Shown here: in pieces, positions 27,417 through 35,456 of the stretch
Layout of the letters: each line of letters starts with the position of its first letter
Position numbering within the stretch: the stretch's first letter is position 1
Program-made: the position numbers and the translations under genes
The notes under the pieces: generated by a model
The model's input: the letters and a program-made list of their open reading frames with translations, nothing else
What the model was told of the DNA's origin: nothing
Database searches by the model: none
Origin: JBPBQZ01 sp050955105
GTDB taxonomy: Bacteria; Pseudomonadota; Gammaproteobacteria; Burkholderiales; Burkholderiaceae
Direction of reading: 5' to 3'
DNA length: 51,883 nucleotides
NCBI GenBank assembly: GCA_050955105.1
Contig: JBPBQZ010000036.1
Coordinates: 1 to 51,883 of the forward strand

Positions 27417-29225
27417 TTACTTGCCCGAGAGCATCTGTAGATGCTCGACCACCGGGCCGAGTGCCAGCGCAGGGATGTAGGTGAGCGCGCCTACCAGCAG
27501 CACGGTGCCCAGCAGCAACACGACGAATAGCGGTCCGTGCGTGGGCAGCGTGCCGGCGGTTACCGTCAGCCGTTTCTTCGCGGCCAGGGCGCCGGCGATG
27601 GCGAGCACCGGCACGATGGTGCCGAAGCGGCCGAACCACATGGCGATGCCGAGCACGACGTTGTAGAAGGGTGTATTCACCGACAGGCCGCCGAAGGCAC
27701 TGCCATTGTTATTGGCGGCCGAACTGAAGGCGTACAGAATTTCGGTAAAGCCATGTGCGCCGGGGTTCGCGATGCCGGCGGTGCCGGCTGCCGTCAAGAC
27801 GCCGATCGATGTGCCGAGCAATACCAATAACGGCGTCAGCAAGACCACGATCGCCACCATCTTCATCTCATAAGACTCGATCTTCTTGCCGAGGTATTCG
27901 GGCGTGCGTCCGATCATTAGGCCGGCGACGAATACGGCGAGTAGCGCGAACACCAGCATGCCGTAGAGCCCCGAGCCGACGCCGCCGAAGATGACCTCGC
28001 CGATCTGGATGAACAGCAGTGGTACGAAGCCGCCCATTGGCGTGAGCGAGTCATGCATATTGTTGACGGCACCGCATGACGCGGCAGTGGTGGCCACCGT
28101 GAAGATGCCCGATTGCGCGATGCCGAAACGCGTTTCCTTGCCTTCGGTGTTGCCGCCCGACTGCAGGTCTGAAGCGCGTTGATCGACGTGTAGCGTGGTC
28201 AAGAGCGGGTTGCCGGCTTGCTCGGCACTGATCTCGCCATAACAGCCGGTCGCGAAGGCAATCGTCATGGCGGCCAGCACCGCGTATCCCTGGCGCTTGT
28301 CCCCCACCATGCGGCCGAAGCTCACGCACAAGCCGGCGGGAATTACCAACATGGCCAGCATCTGCAGCAAATTGCTGAGCGGTGTCGGGTTCTCATAGGG
28401 ATGCGCGGAGTTGCCGTTGAAGAAGCCGCCGCCATTGGTGCCGAGCATCTTGATGGCTTCCTGCGATGCCACCGGACCCATCGCCAGCGTCTGCTGGTCG
28501 GCCTTGACGTCTTGCATCAACGCGTTGCCCTGGGCATCCTTGAGCGCATTACCTTGCGCGTCCGTGCGTGGTATTTGATACGTCGTAGTCTGCAGCGTAT
28601 TGACGTTCTGATAAGCCTCGAAGTTCTGGATCGCGCCCTGGCTGACGAAGAACAATGCCAATACCACGCATAGTGGCGCGAGGATATAAATCGTGATGCG
28701 CGTGATGTCGACCCAGAAGTTACCGATGGTTTTCGAGGTATGCCGCGCGAAGCCGCGTATCAGCGCTGCCACTACGGCGATGCCGGTTGCTGCGGACAGA
28801 AAGTTCTGCACCGTGAGGCCGAGCATCTGCGCCAGATAACCGAGCGTGCTTTCGCCGCCGTAGTCTTGCCAATTGGTGTTGGTGACGAAACTTACGGCGG
28901 TGTTGAACGCGCCGTCGGCGGTCATCGCGGCCATCCCTTGCGGATTGGCGGGCAGCCCGTGTTGTAGCCGCAATATCGCATAGAGTGCCAGCGTGCCGAG
29001 GCCGCTGAACAACAGTACCGCCAATGCGTACTGCTGCCATGACATCTCGGCGTTGGCGTCGATGCCAGCGACGCGGAACAATAGATTCTCGAGCGGCCGA
29101 CCGATACGGCGTACCACCACCGATGAGCCATCGAATACGCTGCTCATATAGCGCCCGAGCGGAATCGCTAGCGCGATCAGAATAACGATAAAGAGCCCGG
29201 TCTGGAGAAGGTTATCGGCATTCAT
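27417..29225 (-). CDS. kdpA: KdpA potassium-channel-like subunit
   Basis: A 602-residue membrane protein of the SKT superfamily that binds and channels K+. The four pore repeats and their filter stretches are recognisable: VSFVTNTNWQ, GTNGGGFFNGNSAHP, CGAVNNMHDSLTPMGG and SSAANNNGSAFGG. About ten membrane helices fit the family. ATG 29225 overlaps the kdpF stop (ATGA) and begins MNADNLLQTGLF. An in-frame extension to 29402 runs across kdpF in another frame and is rejected. Confidence 0.97.
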   Translation of the reverse strand: MNADNLLQTGLFIVILIALAIPLGRYMSSVFDGSSVVVRRIGRPLENLLFRVAGIDANAEMSWQQYALAVLLFSGLGTLALYAILRLQHGLPANPQGMAAMTADGAFNTAVSFVTNTNWQDYGGESTLGYLAQMLGLTVQNFLSAATGIAVVAALIRGFARHTSKTIGNFWVDITRITIYILAPLCVVLALFFVSQGAIQNFEAYQNVNTLQTTTYQIPRTDAQGNALKDAQGNALMQDVKADQQTLAMGPVASQEAIKMLGTNGGGFFNGNSAHPYENPTPLSNLLQMLAMLVIPAGLCVSFGRMVGDKRQGYAVLAAMTIAFATGCYGEISAEQAGNPLLTTLHVDQRASDLQSGGNTEGKETRFGIAQSGIFTVATTAASCGAVNNMHDSLTPMGGFVPLLFIQIGEVIFGGVGSGLYGMLVFALLAVFVAGLMIGRTPEYLGKKIESYEMKMVAIVVLLTPLLVLLGTSIGVLTAAGTAGIANPGAHGFTEILYAFSSAANNNGSAFGGLSVNTPFYNVVLGIAMWFGRFGTIVPVLAIAGALAAKKRLTVTAGTLPTHGPLFVVLLLGTVLLVGALTYIPALALGPVVEHLQMLSGK

Positions 29226-29317
29226 GCCAGATCCTCCGCGCGCAACAGGGCGAATATGAGATAGCCGAGCAACAGCAGCGTCGACGCGCTCGCCAAGCAG
29301 AGCATCCAAGTGATCAT
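29222..29317 (-). CDS. kdpF: KdpF small stabilising subunit
   Basis: A 31-residue single-pass membrane peptide ending LLLLGYLIFALLRAEDLA, which matches the KdpF pattern (LLGYLxYALxxAExF). GGGAGG lies just before the ATG at 29317. It overlaps kdpA by ATGA and is itself overlapped by the small gene upstream. In E. coli KdpF acts like a lipid to stabilise the complex. Confidence 0.88.
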   Translation of the reverse strand: MITWMLCLASASTLLLLGYLIFALLRAEDLA

Positions 29318-29418
29318 GGCCGTCCTCCCGGCGCGCGACGCAGCTTGTCGCAGCCGAGGGCCAGCAGCGCGCAGAGGGCGCAGAAGGCGATGATGCCCGC
29401 AAGGTATGGCAGGTCCAT
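29314..29418 (-). CDS. Small membrane protein leading the kdp operon
   Basis: A 34-residue frame beginning MDLPYLAGIIAF: one hydrophobic helix of about 20 residues, a CDK turn and a basic tail. GGAG stands 10 bases before the ATG at 29418, and its TGA overlaps the kdpF start (ATGA), as every junction near it does. It is not KdpF, which follows. I recall short leucine-rich frames in this position in related bacteria but cannot name a family. It may be an extra small subunit or a translation-coupling leader. Confidence 0.6.
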   Translation of the reverse strand: MDLPYLAGIIAFCALCALLALGCDKLRRAPGGRP

Positions 29419-29471
29419 TTAGTTGATCTCCATAACGCTTCAAAACCTGAATGAAGGTTATCGAGATTCGT

Positions 29472-29520
29472 GTAAAGGCCGGATATAGACTGCGGGCGAA
29501 GCCGTAAAGAAGGTGTAAAG
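29472..29520 (-). promoter_or_regulatory. Probable KdpE-controlled kdp promoter region
   Basis: The 117 bases between kdp and the tam gene hold three CTTTAC copies on the minus strand (plus-strand GTAAAG at 29472-29477, 29504-29509 and 29515-29520). Two of them form CTTTACACCTTCTTTACGGC. The E. coli KdpE site also contains TTTACACC followed by CG-rich sequence, so this is a reasonable KdpE box. No -35/-10 pair is clear. Confidence 0.4.
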
Positions 29521-29535
29521 ATGCGTCAGGAAGCC

Positions 29536-30312
29536 CTAACGCGTTGCCACGATAAACAACCTTGGAAACGGTAGCAGCACCGTGCCGTCGGCCAGTGCCG
29601 GATAGGCGTGTGCGACCGCCTTCTTGTATCGATTGAGAAACTCCGTCTGTTCGGCGGCGTCGAGTCGATTGAGATAGGGGCGCAGGCCAGTGCCCTTGAA
29701 CCACTCCGCCACACCCGCCGCGCCATCCGCCATTGGATGGAAGTAAACCGTGCGCCAGACATCGAGTCGGCTGCAATGCGGGCGCAGCAGTTCGTAGTAC
29801 CACTGCGCACTTTGGCGCGGCGTGCGCGAGCTTTTAGGAAGCTTGGGCGCCCATGGCGCTTGCGCGGCAATGTCGCGTATCAGACGCTGTGCCGGTTCGT
29901 CCAGGTTGTCGGGCATCTGCACCGCCAGGGTGCCGCCCATTGCGAGCTTGCTGAGCAGTCGCGGATACAGGTTCGCGTGGTCGGGTATCCATTGCAGCAC
30001 GGCATTCGCCAGGATTACGTCGAAGGGCCCGGTGTCGTTCCATGTCTCGATATCGATCTGGTCGAAACGATAAGCGGGCAAGCGCTTGCGGGCCGCGGCG
30101 ATCATGTCGGCGGAGCCGTCCAGCCCGCTGATCTGCGCATCGGGATAACGTGCCGCCAACACTTCGGTGGAGTTACCCGGGCCGCAGCCAATATCGATGA
30201 CCCGTTGCGCTGCGCTGTTTGGCACGGCAGCCATGAGATCGCGCACCGGACGGGTGCGTTCGTTTTCGAACTTGCTGTATTGCTCGGCGTGCCATTCGGT
30301 TGAGCTGCTCAT
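29536..30312 (-). CDS. tam: Trans-aconitate 2-methyltransferase
   Basis: A 258-residue SAM-dependent methyltransferase that detoxifies trans-aconitate, a spontaneous inhibitor of aconitase. Motif I is VIDIGCGPGNST (residues 38-49), motif II contains SGLDGSADMI, and motif IV FDVILANAVLQWIPDH. The start WHAEQYSKFENERTRPVRDL and the QMPDNLDEPAQ segment are specific to Tam. Length matches E. coli Tam. It is a single gene between kdp and the UdgX gene. Confidence 0.93.
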   Translation of the reverse strand: MSSSTEWHAEQYSKFENERTRPVRDLMAAVPNSAAQRVIDIGCGPGNSTEVLAARYPDAQISGLDGSADMIAAARKRLPAYRFDQIDIETWNDTGPFDVILANAVLQWIPDHANLYPRLLSKLAMGGTLAVQMPDNLDEPAQRLIRDIAAQAPWAPKLPKSSRTPRQSAQWYYELLRPHCSRLDVWRTVYFHPMADGAAGVAEWFKGTGLRPYLNRLDAAEQTEFLNRYKKAVAHAYPALADGTVLLPFPRLFIVATR

Positions 30313-30455
30313 GGTTTTTCCTCGGGTTCGATGCTGTCAGGAATATCAGAGTACGTGATCGTTAATATGATTTCCAATGCCACGTCGTCGCCGATGCTCG
30401 AACGATTTCGAGATATCGTGGCGCGCAGCCCGCGCGCCGCGGAGGGCGGCGGGTT

Positions 30456-32084
30456 TTAGCGCTGCCTGGTTGGTGCGCTCTTGGCCGCCTTGCGGTGAGC
30501 TGTGCCGGCAGTGCCAGCCTGCAGTGAGGCGGACAGCTCACGTGCCCGGCCAAGCGCGCCGCTGATTGCTTCGAGCACCTGCTCGCGCTCGGCCTGGTCG
30601 CGTTGGCGCAGTGCGAACGACGGATGATAGGTGGCAACGACCCAACTGCCATCGACTTCGAACGGCTTTTCGAGATGCTCGCGCAAACTGACTTTGCCGT
30701 GCAGCAGAGCGCCGAGCGCCGTCGCACCGAGTGTGACGATGACAGCCGGCGCAACGGCTTTCAGCTCGTGTTCAAGCCAGTATGAGCACGCCTCGACTTC
30801 GCGTTGGCTCGGCGTCTTGTGCATCCGGCGCTTGCCGCGCGGCGTCCATTTGAAGTGCTTTACCGCATTAGTGAGATAGACGGAATCGCGCGGCAGGGCG
30901 GCGCGGGCCAGCGCCTCGTCGAGCAACTGGCCGGCGGGGCCGACGAAAGCGCGTCCGGCCAAGTCTTCCTGGTCTCCTGGTTGTTCGCCGATCAACATGA
31001 TGCGCGCCTTGTGCGGCCCGGCGCCGCCTACTGCTTGCGTGGCGTTTTGCCAGAGGTCGCAGCGGCGACACTCGTCGAGCGATGAGGGTTGCTCACGCGT
31101 CGGCTGCGCCTGCTCTGCCTCGACAGATACCGACTTGCCGCTGCGGCCGCCTACGCTGCTCGCTTGGGCCAGGCGCTGCGCGCCGCTGCGGGCTTCGCTG
31201 ACCATTGCGGGAATCAGGCGCGCTTCGGGCAGGTCTTTCCAAAAGCGCACGGGCATATGCTGTTCAAGTGCCATCTCATTAAGTCGCGCCGGATTGAAGA
31301 TACTTTGATAATAGGCCAGCCAGAGCGCTTCGATGGCGTCGCTTTTGGCGGAGGAGAATGCGTCGGCGTGCGAGTCGGCGTCGCTCAACGAGTATCGGGC
31401 GCCCAATGCTCGACGAGAGTCCAGATGCAGCGCCTGGCCGTCCCATAAGGCTGCGGCACGTGGCGTGGTGATCAACCAGGAGGCGCGTCCCATGCGCTGC
31501 GCGAAGTGTTCTGCGGCCCAGGGCAATACCTCGTGCTCGGGTGCATACCAGGCGACGTATTCTGGGATGGCGGGGATGGCGGGAGGTTGCGGGGCGTCGG
31601 CGGCGTCGGGTGCTTCCGCACCGGCGGCGCGTTTGCGGAAGCGCACATAAGCGATCATGTCGTGCTTGTCACGCCGCACACTCTTCGCCATCTTGTAAAG
31701 GCGCGCGCCGTCCGCATCGGCCGGTGATGCGACCGCGCGATCTCCCTGATGCCATCGCCATAACAGCTTGTATAGAAACGCCCACCGCTGCGGATCTCGA
31801 AATAATGCGGCGTCTTGCAACTGTTCGGCGAAGTCTTTGGAGATACGCAGGCGGGGTGGTTCGTCGCGTGATGCAGGTCCTGCGGCGACGCCGCCGCACG
31901 GTTGCGGGTTCGATCGGTAATCGAACGAACGTTGCTCTTCCACCGCAGCCACCATGCCGTCTGTGTCGTCACGTTCCGACACCAGCCGCCACTCGATCAG
32001 CTCGGGTGGCCAGTGGTTGGCCAGCGCTTCGAGCGCCGCGCGGCGCCAGGCCGGATAGCAATCTTCGATGGCGATTGTGTGCAT
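30456..32084 (-). CDS. UdgX-family uracil-DNA glycosylase with N-terminal DUF4130 domain
   Basis: A 542-residue two-domain protein. The first ~275 residues are the DUF4130/TIGR03915 domain found with radical SAM partners (DPQRWAFLYKLLWRW, KMAKSVRRDKHDMIAYVRF). The C-terminal part is a family-4-like Fe-S uracil-DNA glycosylase: cysteines C339/C342, GEQPGDQED at 366-374, and the UdgX loop KRRMH at 418-422. In characterised UdgX this histidine makes a covalent bond to the abasic site. The HPS motif is at 487-489. It likely marks or traps uracil-containing DNA. The radical SAM gene sits 7 bases upstream, so the two are one unit. Confidence 0.93.
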   Translation of the reverse strand: MHTIAIEDCYPAWRRAALEALANHWPPELIEWRLVSERDDTDGMVAAVEEQRSFDYRSNPQPCGGVAAGPASRDEPPRLRISKDFAEQLQDAALFRDPQRWAFLYKLLWRWHQGDRAVASPADADGARLYKMAKSVRRDKHDMIAYVRFRKRAAGAEAPDAADAPQPPAIPAIPEYVAWYAPEHEVLPWAAEHFAQRMGRASWLITTPRAAALWDGQALHLDSRRALGARYSLSDADSHADAFSSAKSDAIEALWLAYYQSIFNPARLNEMALEQHMPVRFWKDLPEARLIPAMVSEARSGAQRLAQASSVGGRSGKSVSVEAEQAQPTREQPSSLDECRRCDLWQNATQAVGGAGPHKARIMLIGEQPGDQEDLAGRAFVGPAGQLLDEALARAALPRDSVYLTNAVKHFKWTPRGKRRMHKTPSQREVEACSYWLEHELKAVAPAVIVTLGATALGALLHGKVSLREHLEKPFEVDGSWVVATYHPSFALRQRDQAEREQVLEAISGALGRARELSASLQAGTAGTAHRKAAKSAPTRQR

Positions 32085-32091
32085 CTTGAAA

Positions 32092-33303
32092 TCAGAGCAG
32101 CGACAGTTGCACAGGTGGCGGTGTCAGCGCGCGCCGCAGATGCTCGGAAGACGGATCGCGCAACGCCGGACGGTAGTCTTGCGTCACGACAAAGGGCTTG
32201 ATCTTGTCCATCGAGCAACGCAGTTGTACGAGGTCTTGATAGCGCACGCGACGCGTGCGCCGCAGTTCGACCAGGCGCTTGGCATTGCGCACGCCGATGC
32301 CAGGTACGCGCGCGATCATGCGCGCCGGGGCGCGGTTCAAGTCGATTGGAAAGTCGTCTCGATGCGCCAACGCCCACGCCAGCTTCGGATCGATTTCGAG
32401 CGACAGGTTGCCAGGCTGCTCGAATAGTTCGCCCACCGCGAAACCATAACCACGCAGCAGAAAATCCGCCTGGTAAAGCCGGTGCTCGCGCAGCAGCGGC
32501 GGTGCCTGCGCCGGCACACTCGAAGGACTATCTGGAATCGGACTGAAGGCTGAGTAATAAACGCGTTTCAGCTTATAGGCGCCATAGAGCGTTTCCGCGG
32601 TTTGCAAGATAGTTCGGTCGTCGGTGGTGTCGGCGCCGACGATCATCTGCGTGCTTTGTCCCGCCGGCGAAAACTTCGGCCCCTTCGGTTCGCTATGTGC
32701 GGCTTCCTGGGCGAGCCGGATCGATCCCATCGCCAGCTTGATAGTGCGGGCGCTTTTCTCGGGGGCGAGTTGCGCGAGGCTGAGCTCGGTGGGCAACTCG
32801 ATGTTGACGCTTAAACGGTCGGCATAACGTCCGGCCAATGCGATGAGTTCGGGATCGGCGTCAGGAATGGTTTTGAGATGAATGTAGCCGCGGAACTGAT
32901 GGTCTTCGCGCAGCGACTGCGCCACGCGCGCCAGTTGTTCCATCGTGTAATTCGACGACTGGATGATGCCCGAACTGAGGAACAGCCCGTCGATGTAGTT
33001 GCGGCGGTAAAAGTCGAGTGTGAGGTCGACCACTTCTTCAGGCGTGAAGCGCGCGCGGGGCACGTTGCTGGAACGACGATTGACGCAATACTGGCAGTCG
33101 TACAGGCAAAAATTGGTAAGGAGTATTTTGAGAAGCGAGACGCAGCGGCCGTCGGGCGTGAAGCTATGGCAGATACCTGAGCCGGTGCTGGCGCCCAAGC
33201 CGTCGGTGCCGCGCGAGCCGCGCTTCGGCGCGCCGCCGCTGGCGCACGACGCGTCGTATTTGGCGGCATCTGCCAATACTTCCAGTTTTCGAAGCAACTC
33301 CAT
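32092..33303 (-). CDS. Radical SAM protein, putative DNA modification/repair
   Basis: A 403-residue radical SAM protein of the TIGR03916 group. The 4Fe-4S cluster motif CxxxCxxC is C66/C70/C73 (FCLYDCQYC). A GICHSFTPDGRC segment precedes it, with two further cysteines. The C-terminus has a helix-hairpin-helix (RVPGIGVRNAKRL) that suggests DNA or RNA contact. It is encoded 7 bases upstream of the UdgX fusion, the conserved partner. The reaction is not known. Confidence 0.93.
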   Translation of the reverse strand: MELLRKLEVLADAAKYDASCASGGAPKRGSRGTDGLGASTGSGICHSFTPDGRCVSLLKILLTNFCLYDCQYCVNRRSSNVPRARFTPEEVVDLTLDFYRRNYIDGLFLSSGIIQSSNYTMEQLARVAQSLREDHQFRGYIHLKTIPDADPELIALAGRYADRLSVNIELPTELSLAQLAPEKSARTIKLAMGSIRLAQEAAHSEPKGPKFSPAGQSTQMIVGADTTDDRTILQTAETLYGAYKLKRVYYSAFSPIPDSPSSVPAQAPPLLREHRLYQADFLLRGYGFAVGELFEQPGNLSLEIDPKLAWALAHRDDFPIDLNRAPARMIARVPGIGVRNAKRLVELRRTRRVRYQDLVQLRCSMDKIKPFVVTQDYRPALRDPSSEHLRRALTPPPVQLSLL

Positions 33304-33597
33304 TGCGCCGCCATGACTGTGTTTATGTACAGCATTCTACGCGGCGACTCGAGCAGGGCAAGCGCTATTTTGAAAGCTGATGCCAGTCGATTGTTTTCCG
33401 GTAAATCTGCCCGCGGATAGGCGACGCGACGGTTGGCGCCTGCATTTGTAAGCGGCAACGATTACCATGCATGAGCGGAATCACCATCTGCGCATTGGCG
33501 ATTTTCATCAATTGCAGGAATAAAGACGTGCGGCCAAACGTCTGTTCCGGTAGCGCCAAGCACTTTCGCTAATGTCCATTCACACCCAGGAGACATC

Positions 33598-33966
33598 ATG
33601 AACAAAAAACTGCTTTCCTCGCTCGTGCTTTCGATGGGGCTGGCCTTTGCTGGTCTCGCGCAGGCCGCGGTACCCGTCAAATCTGGTGGCGCGCTGGTCG
33701 ACGCGCATGGCAGAACGCTTTACACGTTCGACAAGGACTCGGCGGGGAAGAGTGCTTGCAATGGCCCGTGCGCGTCGATGTGGCCGCCCGCTCTGGCAAC
33801 CGCCAATGACGCGCCGAGCGGTGACTTCTCGCTGGTGTCGCGCGACGACGGTAGCAAGCAGTGGGCGTATCAGGGCAAGCCGGTATACACCTACAAGAAA
33901 GACATGAAGACCGGTGACGCGAACGGCGACAACTTCAAGGACGTTTGGCACGCCGTCAAGCCCTGA
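33598..33966 (+). CDS. Secreted COG4315 (lipoprotein_15) protein
   Basis: A 122-residue exported protein with a clear signal peptide (cleavage after AQA, about residue 23). Two copies of the COG4315 unit follow, each with YTFDKD or YTYKKD; the first is followed by CNGPCASMWPP, a pair of cysteines likely to be disulphide bonded, and the second ends in VWHAVKP. No lipobox cysteine is present, so it is periplasmic rather than lipid-anchored. Function unknown; relatives are often controlled by the ECF sigma/anti-sigma pair next door, which here is convergent at 34046-35361. Confidence 0.9.
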   Translation: MNKKLLSSLVLSMGLAFAGLAQAAVPVKSGGALVDAHGRTLYTFDKDSAGKSACNGPCASMWPPALATANDAPSGDFSLVSRDDGSKQWAYQGKPVYTYKKDMKTGDANGDNFKDVWHAVKP

Positions 33967-33992
33967 GCGCGCCTTACCTGCAGCGCGTCGCT

Positions 33993-34011
33993 CGGGCGTG
34001 ACACTCGCCCG
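33993..34011. terminator. Possible hairpin between convergent genes
   Basis: CGGGCG-TGACACT-CGCCCG is a 6-bp GC stem with a 7-base loop in the 79-base gap between the convergent COG4315 and anti-sigma genes. It has no T-run, so termination is uncertain. Confidence 0.3.
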
Positions 34012-34045
34012 GGCGGGCCATGGCGTTTATGAGATGCGCTGGGCA

Positions 34046-34828
34046 TTACCAGCGCGTCGGATCGCCGCCCAGTGAACTGCAAACCTCATAGGAGATGGTG
34101 CGCAGTTGCGCTTCTGGCAACTGTCCCGACAAGGCGTAGCCGATATGTTTATCGGCCCAGTAAAAAGTGCGGCGGCTGCCGTCGTCGAGCAGGCGGATCT
34201 TGTACATGTCCTTCGGCACCGGTGTCATATACAGCGTTACGCGCTGACCCGCAGCATCCTGATACATCAATTGCGCGGCCGGCCCGGCCTCACCCGGCAG
34301 CAGGCGTCCACCCACCAAGGTAAAGCCGTAGGCGCTCAGCGACGGAATCGTCAGCGGCCGATCAAGACGATTCGACAGCCAAGTGGTGAGATGGTCGCGT
34401 TGATCGGCGGCCACCTCCACCGGATGACGACGCTCAGGCGCATACACTGCGTAGGCAATGTCGGCGCGCTCGGCAAAGACGCTGCGACCGCCAGTGGTGT
34501 GCAGGCTCCACATGCCAGCCGACAGCCCCACCGCGGCGCCGACCACCAGCCAACTCGCGGCCACGCCAAAGCGCGCGAACCAGCTTCGCTGCGGCCGCAA
34601 CACAATGCATTCGGGCGCTTGCTGATGCGCGAACAAGGCCTGCAGCGCGGCCTTCTGAGCGCGATAGTCGGCAACGCGTGCAGCCGCTTGCGGGTCTTGC
34701 GCCAAGCCCTGCACCACGCGTTCGCGCTCGTCGGCGCTCAACTCGTTGTCGACCAGAGCCGACAGCGCATGCAACTCGGCCGCGTCATCGGCGCCGGGGG
34801 TAGACGGATCGTGCTCCCATTTAGTCAT
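34046..34828 (-). CDS. Transmembrane anti-sigma factor
   Basis: A 260-residue protein: a cytosolic N-terminal anti-sigma segment (HALSALVDNELSADERERV, about 20-65), one membrane helix at about 86-108 and a periplasmic domain that ends with the GFTLVGGRLLPG and TLYMTP segments common to ChrR-unlike ECF partners. It should hold the sigma factor encoded just upstream at the membrane. ATGA overlap couples the two. The released signal is unknown; no zinc motif is visible. Confidence 0.88.
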   Translation of the reverse strand: MTKWEHDPSTPGADDAAELHALSALVDNELSADERERVVQGLAQDPQAAARVADYRAQKAALQALFAHQQAPECIVLRPQRSWFARFGVAASWLVVGAAVGLSAGMWSLHTTGGRSVFAERADIAYAVYAPERRHPVEVAADQRDHLTTWLSNRLDRPLTIPSLSAYGFTLVGGRLLPGEAGPAAQLMYQDAAGQRVTLYMTPVPKDMYKIRLLDDGSRRTFYWADKHIGYALSGQLPEAQLRTISYEVCSSLGGDPTRW

Positions 34829-35361
34829 GTTCGTTTCACCATTCGCAGCGGCGTTGCCTGACGGTTCGGTCCTTCATCCAGCAACTCGCGCATCTGCTCG
34901 CGGGCGCGCGACAGACGCGACATGACGGTGCCGATCGGCACACCGAGCACCATTGCCGCTTCCTGATAACTGAACTCTTCGACCCCGACCAGCAGCATGA
35001 CCTCGCGTTGTTCGATCGATAGTCCGTACAGTGCGCGCTGCACGTCACGCAATAGCAGTCCATCGATCTCGCCACTGGGCGCTGACATTTTTTGCCATGG
35101 CGCGGTCTCGTCGTCGACCGCGATATCGCGATGGCGACGCAGCTGGTCGAGGAACAGGTTGCGCAAGATGGTGAGCAACCAGGCACGCAGATTACTGCCG
35201 GCGCGAAAGCCGCGCGCCCGACTGAGCGCCCGTTCCATGGCGTCTTGCACCAGATCGTCGGCCCAGGCGTGATCGCCGGTGAGGGCGAGTGCATAGCGTC
35301 GCAATTGCGGCAGATGCACGATCAGATCGGCGTCGAAGTTCAAGAGGTCGGTGCTGCTCAA
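34825..35361 (-). CDS. ECF-family RNA polymerase sigma factor
   Basis: A 178-residue ECF sigma factor. Region 2 has LPQLRRYALALTGDHAWADDLVQDAMERAL and the RAGSNLRAWLLTILRNLFLDQLRR stretch; region 4 has YGLSIEQREVMLLVGVEEFSYQEAAMVLGVPIGTVMSRLSRAREQMREL. The only codon that fits the N-terminus is TTG at 35361, so translation may be deliberately weak. It overlaps its anti-sigma gene by ATGA. It lies upstream of and convergent with nothing else on the minus strand. Confidence 0.92.
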   Translation of the reverse strand: MSSTDLLNFDADLIVHLPQLRRYALALTGDHAWADDLVQDAMERALSRARGFRAGSNLRAWLLTILRNLFLDQLRRHRDIAVDDETAPWQKMSAPSGEIDGLLLRDVQRALYGLSIEQREVMLLVGVEEFSYQEAAMVLGVPIGTVMSRLSRAREQMRELLDEGPNRQATPLRMVKRT

Positions 35362-35456
35362 TGGTGAAGCGCAGGCGGGCCAGCTTGCCGGCGGGGCGAT
35401 CGGTAAGGATCAGTAATAACTAAACGCTCGGCCGCGGGGCTTTATTCCGCATAAGG

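Noticed and set aside
29226..29402. N-terminal extension of kdpA by 59 residues
   Set aside because: It overlaps kdpF in another frame and adds non-family arginine/serine-rich sequence; the ATG at 29225 is the normal KdpA start.
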